Assembly: GCF_014493765.1 (NCBI RefSeq)
Contig: NZ_JACTVJ010000019.1
Span: forward strand, 62,001 to 126,000
Length of the DNA: 64,000 bases
Source of the DNA: Streptomyces polyasparticus
GTDB taxonomy: Bacteria > Actinomycetota > Actinomycetes > Streptomycetales > Streptomycetaceae
Direction of reading: 5' to 3'
Shown here: positions 23,370 to 32,767 of the stretch, in pieces
How positions within the stretch are numbered: the first letter of the stretch is position 1
How the letters are laid out: each line of letters begins with the position of its first letter
The notes under the pieces: model-generated
The model's database searches: none
What the model was told of the DNA's origin: nothing
What the model saw: the letters and a program-made list of their open reading frames with translations, nothing else
Made by a program: the position numbers and the translations under genes

Positions 23370-25547
23370 GTGAAACAGGTTGTACAGAACTACAAGAGCG
23401 GCGAGCTCGCCCTGCTCGACGTACCGGCGCCGGGGTGCAAGCCGGGCGGTGTCCTGGTGCGCACCGCCTACTCGCTGATCTCCACCGGGACCGAGCTGAT
23501 GAAGGTCTCCGAGGCCGGTATGTCGATGGTGGGCAAGGCCCGCTCACGCCCCGACCAGGTGGCCAAGGTGCTGCAGAGCGTGGCCACCAACGGGGTGCCC
23601 GCCACGTACCGCAAGGTGATGGGCAAGCTGGACTCGTACACGCCGCTCGGCTACTCGCTGTGCGGGGTCGTCGAGCAGGTCGGCGCCGGGGTGGACGACG
23701 TCAAGGTGGGCGATGTCGTGGCCTGCGCGGGCAACGAGCACGCCCTGCACGCCGAGGTGAACTGGGTCCCCAAGAACCTGTACGCCAAGGTCCCGGACGG
23801 TCTCGCGCCCCAGCACGCGGCCTTCGGCACGGTCGGCTCGATCGCGCTGCAGGGCGTACGGCAGGGCGAGCCGCAGCTGGGCGAATCGGCTCTGGTCGTG
23901 GGTCTCGGTCTGATCGGCCAGCTGGTGGTGCAGCTGCTCACGGCCGCGGGTGTACGGGTGGTGGGAGCCGATCCCGACCCGGTGCGCTGCGAACTCGCCG
24001 AGCGGCTTGGCGCGGTGGCCTGCGGCGACCCCGGATCGCCGGCCGTGGAGGCCGCCGTCGCCGAGCTCACCGAGGGGTACGGCGTGGACCAGGTGTATCT
24101 GGCCGCGGGCGGCGACAGCAATCAACCCGTGGAGCTGGCCGCCAAGTTGAGCCGCGACCGCGGCCGCGTCGTCGACATCGGCAAATGCCGGCTCGACCTG
24201 CCGTGGAACGCGTACTACGAGAAGGAACTCGACGTCCGCTTCTCGCGCTCCTACGGCCCCGGCCGTTACGACCCGGAGTACGAACTCGAAGGCCGGGACT
24301 ATCCGATCGGCTACGTGCGCTGGACCGAGCGCCGCAACCTCGCCTGCTTCCTCGACCTCGTGGCCCGCGGCCGCGTCGATGTGGAGCCCCTCGTCTCGCA
24401 CATCGCCGCCTTCGACGAGGCCGTCGAGACGTATCAGAGCCTCAAGGACGGCGGTCTCAAGGCGGTGGCGGTGCTGTTCCGCTACCCCTCGCATCAGCAG
24501 GAGACCGAGCCCGCGAAGGTGACCGTCCCTGGCGTCACCACCCCGCCGAAGACGGTCAAGGGCACCCGGTCGCCGGTGCGCCTCGCCTTCGTCGGCGCCG
24601 GCAACTACGCCACCTCGATGCTGCTGCCCCACCTTGCCGGGCGTGACGCCGTCGCCCTGTCGACCGTGGTCACCACGACGGCGCTGTCCGGGGCCAACGC
24701 GCAGAAGAAGTTCGGCTTCGACCGGGCCACCACCGACCTCGACGCCGCACTCGGTGACAAGGCGATCGACGCCGTATTCGTGGTCACCCGGCACAGCTCG
24801 CACGCCGCCCTGACCCGCCAGGCGCTCCAGGCAGGCAAGTCCGTGTTCGTGGAGAAGCCCCTGGCCCTCACCGAGGACGAGCTGGCGAGCGTCCTCGCGA
24901 CGGTGGAGGAGTCCGGCAACGACCGGCTGCAGGTGGGCTTCAACCGCCGCTTCGCACCGCTGCTCCAGGAGGCCAGGAAGCAGTTCGGCACACGGACCGG
25001 CCCCGCGAGCCTGCGCTACCTGGTCAACGCGGGCCGTCTGGACCACGGCAGCTGGTACCTGAGGCAGGGCACCGAGGGCACCCGGTTCGCCGGTGAGGGC
25101 GGCCACTTCATCGACACCGCGAGCTGGCTGCTCGGCGCCGACCCCGTCTCGGTCTACGCCACGGGCACCGCGGGCAACGAGGACCTGCAGATCGTCCTCG
25201 GCTACCCGGACGGGTCCACCGCCACCATCAGCTACGTCACCACCGGTGCGCCCGGCTATCCCAAGGAGACCCTCGACCTGGTCGCGGACGGCAAGGTGCT
25301 GCGGCTCGACGACTTCGTGCGCGCCACGGTGTACGACGGCCGCCGCAAGCGGTGGGTGAGCTCGCGGCTGCCGAAGGCCAGGGACAAGGGACAGAACGCC
25401 CAACTGGCCGCATTCGTCAAGGCCGTTCGGACCGGCGGACCGATGCCCGTATCCCTGGAGTCGCTGGCCGCCACCACAGCCGCCACCCTCGCCGTCGGCA
25501 CCAGCCTGGCCGCCGGTGCGCCCATCACGCTGGCGGGGTCACGATGA
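23370..25547 (+). CDS. Two-domain oxidoreductase: zinc-type dehydrogenase fused to Gfo/Idh/MocA
   Basis: The 725-residue protein joins two NAD(P) enzymes. Residues about 1-365 form a medium-chain dehydrogenase (GYSLCGVVEQVGAGVDDVKV, AAFGTVGSIALQGV, ALVVGLGLIGQLVVQLLTAA). Residues about 395-715 form a Gfo/Idh/MocA domain (RLAFVGAGNYATSMLLPHLA, VFVEKPLALTEDEL with the EKP motif, LQVGFNRRFAPL). The same fusion occurs beside asparagine synthase and heparinase-like genes in O-antigen and EPS loci. Its substrate is not established; a nucleotide or lipid-linked sugar is likely. GTG start with AGAGGAG upstream; the stop overlaps the next ATG. Confidence 0.85.
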   Translation: MKQVVQNYKSGELALLDVPAPGCKPGGVLVRTAYSLISTGTELMKVSEAGMSMVGKARSRPDQVAKVLQSVATNGVPATYRKVMGKLDSYTPLGYSLCGVVEQVGAGVDDVKVGDVVACAGNEHALHAEVNWVPKNLYAKVPDGLAPQHAAFGTVGSIALQGVRQGEPQLGESALVVGLGLIGQLVVQLLTAAGVRVVGADPDPVRCELAERLGAVACGDPGSPAVEAAVAELTEGYGVDQVYLAAGGDSNQPVELAAKLSRDRGRVVDIGKCRLDLPWNAYYEKELDVRFSRSYGPGRYDPEYELEGRDYPIGYVRWTERRNLACFLDLVARGRVDVEPLVSHIAAFDEAVETYQSLKDGGLKAVAVLFRYPSHQQETEPAKVTVPGVTTPPKTVKGTRSPVRLAFVGAGNYATSMLLPHLAGRDAVALSTVVTTTALSGANAQKKFGFDRATTDLDAALGDKAIDAVFVVTRHSSHAALTRQALQAGKSVFVEKPLALTEDELASVLATVEESGNDRLQVGFNRRFAPLLQEARKQFGTRTGPASLRYLVNAGRLDHGSWYLRQGTEGTRFAGEGGHFIDTASWLLGADPVSVYATGTAGNEDLQIVLGYPDGSTATISYVTTGAPGYPKETLDLVADGKVLRLDDFVRATVYDGRRKRWVSSRLPKARDKGQNAQLAAFVKAVRTGGPMPVSLESLAATTAATLAVGTSLAAGAPITLAGSR

Positions 25548-27505
25548 GCATGAGCGCGGGCTGGTACCTGCGGCGCCTGTCCCGGATGGCGCCGCGGGAG
25601 ATCGGCGGCCGGGTCGGTGACGCGGTCCGCCGGCGCCGGTGGCGGTCGACGCCGCCCGACTGCCCGGACGTGACGGGCGCCCGGTTCACCGCCGTGCTGC
25701 CCGAGAACGTGCTCGCCGCGGTGCCGCCGGACGCCGTGAAGCGCCTGGTCGCCGAGGCGGACCGGCTGATGGCCGGGCACGTCGAGTACTTCGGCGTGGT
25801 CCGCGACGATCTGACCGACCCGGACTGGTGGTACGACCCAAAGACCGGGCGCCGCGCACCGTGGGGCTATGCCTTCGGACTGCCGTACCGCGACGAGGAA
25901 GCGGTCGGCGACATCAAGCAGATCTGGGAGCTGTCGCGGCACCAGTACCTCACCGTGCTCGCCGCCGCGTACGCGCTCACCGGGAACGAGCGGTACGCCG
26001 AGCGCGTGGCCGAGCATCTGCGGTCCTGGTGGGCGTCCAACGCTCCGTTACGCGGTGTGCACTGGATCAGCGGGATCGAGCTGGGCATCCGGCTCCTGTC
26101 CTGGGTGTGGATCCGCCGGCTCCTCGACGGCTGGGAGGGCGCGGCCGCCCTGTTCGAGGACAACCCGGTGGCGCGGCACCAGATCTGGCACCACCAGCGG
26201 TGGCTCGCAGCCTTCCCGAGCCGGGGCTCCTCGGCGAACAACCACATCGTCGCGGAGGCCGCCGGTCAGTTCGCCGCATCCTGCGCGTTCGCCTGGTTCC
26301 CCTCGTCGGAGCGCTGGCGCGAAGACTCGCTGCGCAGTCTCGACCGGCATCTGCGCAGCAACACCTTCCTTTCCGGCCTCAACCGAGAACTCGCCACCGA
26401 GTACCACGGCCTGGTCCTCGAACTGGGACTGGCCGCCCTGGCCGAGGCGGACGCCGCCGACGTGCCGGTCCCCGCGACCCTCAAGCTGGTCCTGCTGCGG
26501 ATGGCCGACGCCCTCGCGGCCGTCGTGGACACCCGGCTGCGGCCACCGCGCCAGGGCGACGCGGACGACGGACACGGACTGATCGTGGACGGCACGGGCA
26601 CCGACCGCTGGGGCTCGCTGCTCGCCACCGGGGAAGCCGTGTTCGGACGGCTCGACTGGTGGCCGGAGGCCGGCGTGAAGGACGTGCGCACTCCGCTGCT
26701 CGCCGCGCTCATCAAGCCCGCGGACCTTTCCGTACGCCGCCCCGCGGACCGGCCGGACCACTTCGCCGACGCGGGCCTCACCCTCCTTCGCTCCCCGCGA
26801 TCGGCGGGCGCGGGCAGCGAGATCTGGTGCCGCTGCGACGGCGGACCACACGGCTTCCTGTCGATCGCGGCGCATGCCCACGCGGACGCGCTGTCCGTGG
26901 AGGTGCGCCACGACGGCGTCGACATCCTCGCCGACCCGGGCACGTACTGCTATCACGGGCAGCCGGAGTGGCGGCAGTACTTCCGCTCGACCCTCGGCCA
27001 CAACACCGTGCAGGTGGGCGGTGCCGACCAGTCCGTCTCGGGCGGGCCCTTCCTCTGGACCAGGCAGGCCGAGACCAGGGTCCTGACCGCCGAGACCTCC
27101 GGTGAGGGACTGGCCCGTTGGTCCGCGGAACACGACGGCTACCAGGAGACCGTGCACCGCCGGAGCGTCGAACTGACCCACGCGAGGGGTGAGTTGCAGG
27201 TGAAGGACGAGGTCCGAGGCCCACGATGTGACGTGCACCTGGCATTCCACCTCGGCCCCGAGGTCTCGGCGCACCTGGTGGACAGCCGCGCCGAGCTCAC
27301 CTGGACGCGGGACGGCGAGACCCGCTCCGCCGTGCTCGACCTGCCGGGACGGCTGTCCTGGCGGGCGCACCGCGGCGAGACCCAGCCGCCGCTCGGCTGG
27401 TACTCCGCCGGCTTCGGCCGCAAGGAACCCGCCACGGTGCTCATCGGCACCGGGATCGCCGACGGCGTGACGGAGTTCGTCACCGTGCTCAGGTTCGAGA
27501 ACTAG
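25544..27505 (+). CDS. Heparinase II/III-like protein, no signal peptide
   Basis: The 653-residue protein has an alpha-toroid N-terminal half (LSRHQYLTVLAAAYALTGNE, LRGVHWISGIELGIRLLSWV, GSSANNHIVAEAAG, ELATEYHGLVLELGLAAL). The C-terminal half is a heparinase II/III-type beta sandwich (FLSIAAHAHADALSVEV, ILADPGTYCYHGQPEWRQYF, STLGHNTVQVGG). Expected catalytic elements are the NNH, YH and HAHAD motifs. It begins YLRRLSRMAPREIGGRVGD and has no signal peptide, as in polysaccharide-locus members but unlike secreted lyases. Codon 169 is TTA. It may cleave or modify a uronic-acid-containing glycan; the site of action is unclear. ATGA overlap with the preceding gene. Confidence 0.83.
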   Translation: MSMSAGWYLRRLSRMAPREIGGRVGDAVRRRRWRSTPPDCPDVTGARFTAVLPENVLAAVPPDAVKRLVAEADRLMAGHVEYFGVVRDDLTDPDWWYDPKTGRRAPWGYAFGLPYRDEEAVGDIKQIWELSRHQYLTVLAAAYALTGNERYAERVAEHLRSWWASNAPLRGVHWISGIELGIRLLSWVWIRRLLDGWEGAAALFEDNPVARHQIWHHQRWLAAFPSRGSSANNHIVAEAAGQFAASCAFAWFPSSERWREDSLRSLDRHLRSNTFLSGLNRELATEYHGLVLELGLAALAEADAADVPVPATLKLVLLRMADALAAVVDTRLRPPRQGDADDGHGLIVDGTGTDRWGSLLATGEAVFGRLDWWPEAGVKDVRTPLLAALIKPADLSVRRPADRPDHFADAGLTLLRSPRSAGAGSEIWCRCDGGPHGFLSIAAHAHADALSVEVRHDGVDILADPGTYCYHGQPEWRQYFRSTLGHNTVQVGGADQSVSGGPFLWTRQAETRVLTAETSGEGLARWSAEHDGYQETVHRRSVELTHARGELQVKDEVRGPRCDVHLAFHLGPEVSAHLVDSRAELTWTRDGETRSAVLDLPGRLSWRAHRGETQPPLGWYSAGFGRKEPATVLIGTGIADGVTEFVTVLRFEN

Positions 27506-27517
27506 GAGGGAGGGCGC

Positions 27518-29062
27518 ATGGAGATCAACAGACGGCTGGGGGTCCGGGTGACGGCACCCCTCGCGCTCGCCCTCCTTGTCATGGCCGGATGCACGGGCTC
27601 ACCGGACACACCGGCGAAGCCGGGCGACGACGCGCCCTCGACGTCCGGGAAGCCGTCCTCGGCCGTCGCCCGCATATGCGCCAATCCCGCACCCGGCCCG
27701 GCCGAGGCGCCGAAGGGTGCCGTCGTCGTCGACCCCGGCGTGGTCGGGGACCTCGCGGCGAAGACCGAGAAGAGCCCGCCGAACACCACGTTCTGGCTGC
27801 GCCCCGGCACACACACCCTCGAACCCGACCGCTATGCCCAGGTCTTCCCCAAGAAGGGAAACCGCTACATCGGCGCCCCCGGCGCGATCGTCGACGGCCG
27901 CAGGGTCAACCAGTACGCGTTCAGCGGCGAGGCACCCGATGTCACCCTCAGCCATCTGACCGTGCGGGGATTCGTCCCGCCGCACGACCAGGGCGTGGTG
28001 AACCACGACTCGGCCGACGGCTGGGTGATCGAGCACAACACGATCAAGGAGAACGACGGCGCGGGCCTGATGGCCGGTGCGCACCAGGTGGTCCGCGCCA
28101 ACTGCCTGCGCGAGAACGGTCAGTACGGCATGAACGCGTACAAGTCCGGTGACTCCATCAAGGACCTGGTCGTCGAGGGCAACGAGATCACGGGCAACAA
28201 CACCGCCGACTGGGAGCGCAAGAAGCCGGGCTGCGGCTGCACCGGGGGCATCAAGTTCTGGGCGGTCGACGGAGCCGACATCCGCGGCAACTGGGTGCAC
28301 GGCAACCGGGGGACCGGCCTGTGGGCGGACACCAACAACAACGACTTCCGTATCGAAGGCAATGTCATCGACGGCAACGACGGTGCCGCGCTGATCTACG
28401 AGACCAGCTACAACGCGGTCATCCGCGACAACACGATCCGCCGCAACAACTGGGTCGAGGGCCGCAGAGGCGCCGACCGCGACGACAACTTCCCGTTCGC
28501 CACCGTGTACTTGTCCGAGTCCGGCGGCGAACCGCGGATCAAGGCCCGTACGGACCGGCTCGAGGTCTACCGGAACGTCCTGGAGAACAACTGGTCCGGG
28601 ATCACCCTGTGGGAGAACGCCGACCGGTTCTGCAACAGCCCAGCCAACACCTCCTCCGGCGACTGCACCCTGCTCGTACGGAAGGTCGACCGCTGCGCGC
28701 AGCCCGCGATCGCCAAGCCTCCGCTGTACGAGGACTGCCGCTGGAAGACCCAGCGCGTGGACATCCACGGCAACGAGTTCGTGCTCGACCCGGCCGTCGT
28801 CAAGTGCAAGAAGGCGCTGTGCGGCCGGATGGCGGTGCTCGCCAACTACGGCACGTACCCCGACTGGTCGCCGTACAAGGGCGACTCGGTGGCCCAGGCG
28901 ATCACGCTGCGGCAGGACAACCGCTGGTACGACAACGTCTACCGCGGACCGTGGACCTTCACCGCCCACGACCCCAGCCGGACGCTCACCGTCAAGCAGT
29001 GGCAGGGCACGACCTACCGGCAGGACCAGGGCAGCACCTTCCGGCCGCGGGCGGGTGGTTGA
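27518..29062 (+). CDS. Right-handed beta-helix lipoprotein
   Basis: The 514-residue protein has a lipoprotein signal with lipobox LVMAGC (Cys25), so it is exported and lipid-anchored. After a Pro/Ser-rich linker it shows parallel beta-helix repeats, e.g. DGWVIEHNTIKENDGAGLMA, HQVVRANCLRENGQYGMNAY, GADIRGNWVHGNRGTGLWAD and NDFRIEGNVIDGNDGAAL. Beta-helix proteins in uronate loci include lyases and C5-epimerases such as AlgG, so processing of the exported polymer is plausible. Several Cys in the C-terminal third may form disulfides. It starts 12 bases after the heparinase-like gene. Confidence 0.82.
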   Translation: MEINRRLGVRVTAPLALALLVMAGCTGSPDTPAKPGDDAPSTSGKPSSAVARICANPAPGPAEAPKGAVVVDPGVVGDLAAKTEKSPPNTTFWLRPGTHTLEPDRYAQVFPKKGNRYIGAPGAIVDGRRVNQYAFSGEAPDVTLSHLTVRGFVPPHDQGVVNHDSADGWVIEHNTIKENDGAGLMAGAHQVVRANCLRENGQYGMNAYKSGDSIKDLVVEGNEITGNNTADWERKKPGCGCTGGIKFWAVDGADIRGNWVHGNRGTGLWADTNNNDFRIEGNVIDGNDGAALIYETSYNAVIRDNTIRRNNWVEGRRGADRDDNFPFATVYLSESGGEPRIKARTDRLEVYRNVLENNWSGITLWENADRFCNSPANTSSGDCTLLVRKVDRCAQPAIAKPPLYEDCRWKTQRVDIHGNEFVLDPAVVKCKKALCGRMAVLANYGTYPDWSPYKGDSVAQAITLRQDNRWYDNVYRGPWTFTAHDPSRTLTVKQWQGTTYRQDQGSTFRPRAGG

Positions 29063-29063
29063 G

Positions 29064-30302
29064 ATGCACAGCGAGTCGGGCACGCCGAAGCTCGTCGGAG
29101 TGGCCTGGGGGCTGCTGATCCTCAACACCCTCGGTTCCGCAGGGGCGCAGACCATCATTCCGCTGCCCCGCTCGCTCATCCAGATGGTCACCATGGGCGC
29201 GCTGGTGATGGCCTTCGCGCTGGCGGTCGCGGTCAATCCGCGGCTGCGGATCCGGCCGAGCGCCCTGCTGCTCCTGCTCACCCTGCTTCTCGTGCCGAGC
29301 GTGATCGCCAGCGCGCACCTGGAGGCCGGGTTCGGCGCGCTGTTCCGCTGCGGGCGCTTCGCGCTGTTCGTCGCCACGCTGTGGCTGCTCAGCCGCTGGT
29401 GGGACGGCGGCCTGACCTTCGTGCGCAGCCATATCCGGATGTACTTCGCGGTGCTCGGCTCGGTGGCCGCCGGTCTGCTGCTCTCGCCCGGCGCGGCGCT
29501 GCCCGACCTGTACGGGGGCCGCCTGGTCGGCGCGCTGTGGCCGCTCACCCCGCCGCAGATCGGCCAGTACGCCGCGGTCATCATCGGGCTCACGGTGCTG
29601 CTGCTCATGGGCCGGCGCACCGACAAGGCGAGTGCGGCGGTGATCATCGTGCCGTCCCTGCTGCTGCTCGCCCTGACGCACACCAGGACGGCCACGATCG
29701 GGCTGCTCGTCGGCCTGCTGGTGGCGATCGGCTCGCTGGTCATGACCAGCGCCGCCGCCCGCCGGTTCTTCGCCTGGGCGGTCCTGGTCGCCGCGGTGGC
29801 CGCCGTCGGATTCGGGTCCCTGCTGCAGGCGTGGTTCCTGCGCGGCCAGACCCAGGAGTACTTCACCAGTCTCACCGGCCGCGCGAAGGTCTGGGACGCC
29901 CTGCTCGCGGCGCCCCGCACGACCTCGGAGCAGCTGTTCGGAGTGGGCCTGGGCGACAAGTCGTACGGCGGCCTGCCGATCGACAACAGCTGGCTCGCCG
30001 TCTACCACGAGCAGGGTCTGACCGGGATCGTCCTGGTGTCGGCGTTCATCGCCGTCCTCGGCGGTGTGGCCCTGCTGCGGCCGCCGTCCCTGTCCAGGGC
30101 CTGCGCCCTCTTCCTCATCAGCTACTGCGCGATCGCCTCGTACACGGAAGCGGGCCTGGGCGACGCCTCGCCCTATCTGCTCCATCTGGCGCTGGCCGCC
30201 TCGCTGTTGGCGACGCCGCACGAGACCCCGGCCGCGATCCCCCCGGTCGACATCCCCAGGCGGCGCGTCCCGCGCTGGGCCCGCGGTACGGAGGTGAGGT
30301 GA
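29064..30302 (+). CDS. Wzy/O-antigen-ligase-like membrane polymerase
   Basis: The product is a polytopic membrane protein of about 412 residues with roughly 10-12 hydrophobic helices. A periplasmic loop (about 250-320) carries FTSLTGRAKVWDALLAAPR, then GVGLGDKSYG and DNSWLAVYHEQGLTGIVLV, the pattern of the Wzy_C/RfaL family. It probably polymerises lipid-linked repeats at the outer membrane face of the cytoplasmic membrane. An in-frame GTG at 29055 is an alternative start; that start overlaps the lipoprotein stop, and ATG at 29064 was preferred as the first ATG. Its end overlaps the next gene region. Confidence 0.85.
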   Translation: MHSESGTPKLVGVAWGLLILNTLGSAGAQTIIPLPRSLIQMVTMGALVMAFALAVAVNPRLRIRPSALLLLLTLLLVPSVIASAHLEAGFGALFRCGRFALFVATLWLLSRWWDGGLTFVRSHIRMYFAVLGSVAAGLLLSPGAALPDLYGGRLVGALWPLTPPQIGQYAAVIIGLTVLLLMGRRTDKASAAVIIVPSLLLLALTHTRTATIGLLVGLLVAIGSLVMTSAAARRFFAWAVLVAAVAAVGFGSLLQAWFLRGQTQEYFTSLTGRAKVWDALLAAPRTTSEQLFGVGLGDKSYGGLPIDNSWLAVYHEQGLTGIVLVSAFIAVLGGVALLRPPSLSRACALFLISYCAIASYTEAGLGDASPYLLHLALAASLLATPHETPAAIPPVDIPRRRVPRWARGTEVR

Positions 30303-30304
30303 GC

Positions 30305-31501
30305 ATGCACATCCTCGTGGTGCACAACCGCTATGCGTCGGCGCAGCCGAGCGGTGAGAACAAGGTCGTCGACCAGGAGGTGGCGCTCCTTCGCGAGGCC
30401 GGCCACCGGGTCGACCTGTTCGAACGCCGCAGCGACGACATCGGCGCGCTTTCGCTGCCCGGCAAGGTGGCCGTGCCGCTCCTCGTGCCGTGGAACCCCG
30501 GTGTCCGCAAGGAACTCGCCGCGCGCCTGCGGGCCGAGCGGCCGGACGTCGTGCATATCCACAACGTCTTCCCGCTCCTGTCGCCCGCGGTCATCGCCGC
30601 CTGCGCCGACGCGGGCGTGCCCGCCGTCGCGACCCTGCACAACTACACCCAGGTCTGCGTACCCGGCACTCTGCAGCGCGCGGGCCGGCCCTGCACCGAG
30701 TGCGTCGGCTCCTCGCCGCTGCCGGCCGTCCGGCACGGCTGCTACCGCGACTCGCGCCTCGCGACCGTGCCGCTCGCGGTCAGCATGGCGGTCAACCGGC
30801 GGCGCTGGTGGACCGGCGTCGAGCGGTTCTTCTGCATCTCCGCGGCGCAGCGCGATGTGCTCGTACGGGCCGGTGTGCCGCGCCAACTCGTGGTCGTGAA
30901 GCATAACTTCGTGCCCGACCCGGGGGTCGTCCGCACCGGCGACGGCGAGCACCTGCTCTACCTCGGGCGGCTCGCCGAGGCCAAGGGCGTACGGCTGCTC
31001 ATGGCCGCCTGGGACGAGATCGCCGCGGTCGGCGGGGTGGGCGTACCGCTGGTGATCGCCGGGACCGGGCCCCTGGAACGCGAGGTGCGCGCGTGGGCCG
31101 AGGGTCGCGACGACGTCCGCTACGCGGGTCTGTACGACACGGAGCAGTGCCGCAGCGCCCTCGCGCGGGCCGTCGCCGTGGTGGCGCCGTCGACCTGGCT
31201 GGAGGCCTTCGGCCTGGTGGTCGTGGAGGCGATGGCGGCCGGGGTGCCGGCCGTCGCGGCAGGTCACGGCGCGTTCGCTGAACTGGTCGAGGACGGGGAG
31301 ACCGGGCTGCTCCACCGCCCCGGCGACGCCGCCTCGCTCGCGTCCTGCCTGCGCCGGATCACGGCCGATCCGGTCCGCAACGCGGAGCTGGGCCAGGCGG
31401 CCCGGCGCCGCTACGAAAAGGGCTTCAGCCCGTCCGTCGGGCTCGAGCGCCTGACGGACGAATACCGCACCGTCACACAGGTCACACATGGGGGGCAGTA
31501 G
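30305..31501 (+). CDS. Glycosyltransferase family 4
   Basis: The 398-residue protein is a GT-B enzyme with N-terminal HILVVHNRYASAQPSGENKV, HIHNVFPLLSP and TLHNYTQVCVPG. The C-terminal domain has LLYLGRLAEAKGVRLLMAAW, LVIAGTGPLE and the donor-binding EAFGLVVVEAMAAGVPAVA (the E-x7-E region of GT4). A Cys-containing insert (CTECVGSSPLPAVRHGCYR) is common to this subgroup. GGAGGTGAG lies upstream; GTG at 30299, overlapping the previous stop, is an alternative start. It adds a further sugar to the repeat unit. Confidence 0.88.
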   Translation: MHILVVHNRYASAQPSGENKVVDQEVALLREAGHRVDLFERRSDDIGALSLPGKVAVPLLVPWNPGVRKELAARLRAERPDVVHIHNVFPLLSPAVIAACADAGVPAVATLHNYTQVCVPGTLQRAGRPCTECVGSSPLPAVRHGCYRDSRLATVPLAVSMAVNRRRWWTGVERFFCISAAQRDVLVRAGVPRQLVVVKHNFVPDPGVVRTGDGEHLLYLGRLAEAKGVRLLMAAWDEIAAVGGVGVPLVIAGTGPLEREVRAWAEGRDDVRYAGLYDTEQCRSALARAVAVVAPSTWLEAFGLVVVEAMAAGVPAVAAGHGAFAELVEDGETGLLHRPGDAASLASCLRRITADPVRNAELGQAARRRYEKGFSPSVGLERLTDEYRTVTQVTHGGQ

Positions 31502-32737
31502 ATGACACGATGCCGACTCTGCAGCTCGGCGGCGCTCGCGAGCGTCGTCGATCTCGGGGCGACTCCGCCCTGCGAGAGCTTCCTCGCCGCGGATCAACTG
31601 GACCTGCCGGAGCCCGCGTTCCCGCTGCACCTGCGAGTCTGCACGGAGTGCTGGCTGGCACAGATCCCGCCGCTGATCACCCCCGAGGAGACCTTCAAGG
31701 AGTACGCGTACTTCTCGTCGTACTCGACCTCCTGGGTGGAGCACGCGCGCGCCTTCGTCGCGGACGCCGTGCAGCGGGTGGGGATGCCCGAGGACGGCTT
31801 CGTCGTCGAAGTCGCCAGCAACGACGGCTATTTGCTGCGGCATGTGGTGGACCGGGGGATCCGCTGCCTGGGCATCGAACCGTCGGTCAACGTCGGCGCC
31901 GCGGCCCGCGAGGCGGGCGTGCCCACGCTCACCGAGTTCCTCAGCCCGGAGACGGGGGCGGCCGTCCGAGCGGAGCACGGGCCCGCCCAACTGGTCGTCG
32001 CCAACAACGTGTACGCGCACATCCCCGACGTCATCGGCTTCTCCCAGGGCCTGCGCGCCCTGGTCGCCGACGACGGCTGGGTCTCCATCGAGGTGCAGCA
32101 TCTGCTGACCCTGATCGAGGAGAACCAGTACGACACGATCTACCACGAGCACTTCCAGTACTACACGGTCGCCTCCGCGATCCGGGCCCTCGCCAGCGGC
32201 GGACTGGCCCTCGTGGACGTCGAGTTGCTGCCGACGCACGGCGGCTCCATCCGGCTGTGGGCCCGGCCCGCGGAAGCCGCCGGTGAACCGAGCCGCCGCG
32301 TGGCCGACGTACTGGACCGGGAGAAGGCCGCCGGACTGCAGGAGCTGTCCGGGTACACCCAGTTCTCCTCCCGCGTGGCCAAGGTCCGCCGCGACCTCCT
32401 CAAGTTCCTGATCGAAGCGGCCGAACGCGGCGAGACCGTCGTCGGCTACGGCGCCCCGGGCAAGGGCAACACCCTGCTCAACCACTGCGGCATCCGGCCC
32501 GACCTGCTCGCGTACACGGTCGACCGGAACCCGTACAAGCACGGCAGGTTTACCCCCGGCACCCGGATCCCGATCCTGGCGCCCGAGCAGATCGCCGCCG
32601 ACCGGCCCGACTACGTGCTCGTCCTGCCGTGGAACCTGCGCACCGAACTGGCCGAGCAGCTGTCCTACGTCCACGAGTGGGGCGGCCGCCTGGTCTTCCC
32701 CATCCCGGAACTGAGCATCGTCGATGCCGAGTCCTGA
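31502..32737 (+). CDS. Sugar C-methyltransferase (zinc-binding, SAM-dependent)
   Basis: The 411-residue enzyme has the three parts of sugar C3-methyltransferases: an N-terminal zinc module (CRLCSS and CTEC), a SAM domain (VVEVASNDGYLLRHV at about 102-116; VVANNVYAHIPD; IYHEHFQYYT with the expected His/Glu pair), and a C-terminal nucleotide-sugar module (VVGYGAPGKGNTLLNHCGI, YTVDRNPYKHGRF). Characterised relatives methylate keto-sugar nucleotides. It follows the GT4 stop directly and precedes a nucleotidyltransferase, so it likely belongs to a branched-sugar pathway. Confidence 0.88.
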   Translation: MTRCRLCSSAALASVVDLGATPPCESFLAADQLDLPEPAFPLHLRVCTECWLAQIPPLITPEETFKEYAYFSSYSTSWVEHARAFVADAVQRVGMPEDGFVVEVASNDGYLLRHVVDRGIRCLGIEPSVNVGAAAREAGVPTLTEFLSPETGAAVRAEHGPAQLVVANNVYAHIPDVIGFSQGLRALVADDGWVSIEVQHLLTLIEENQYDTIYHEHFQYYTVASAIRALASGGLALVDVELLPTHGGSIRLWARPAEAAGEPSRRVADVLDREKAAGLQELSGYTQFSSRVAKVRRDLLKFLIEAAERGETVVGYGAPGKGNTLLNHCGIRPDLLAYTVDRNPYKHGRFTPGTRIPILAPEQIAADRPDYVLVLPWNLRTELAEQLSYVHEWGGRLVFPIPELSIVDAES

Positions 32738-32767
32738 CACCGATCGCAGCATGAAGGAGGTCGCAGC

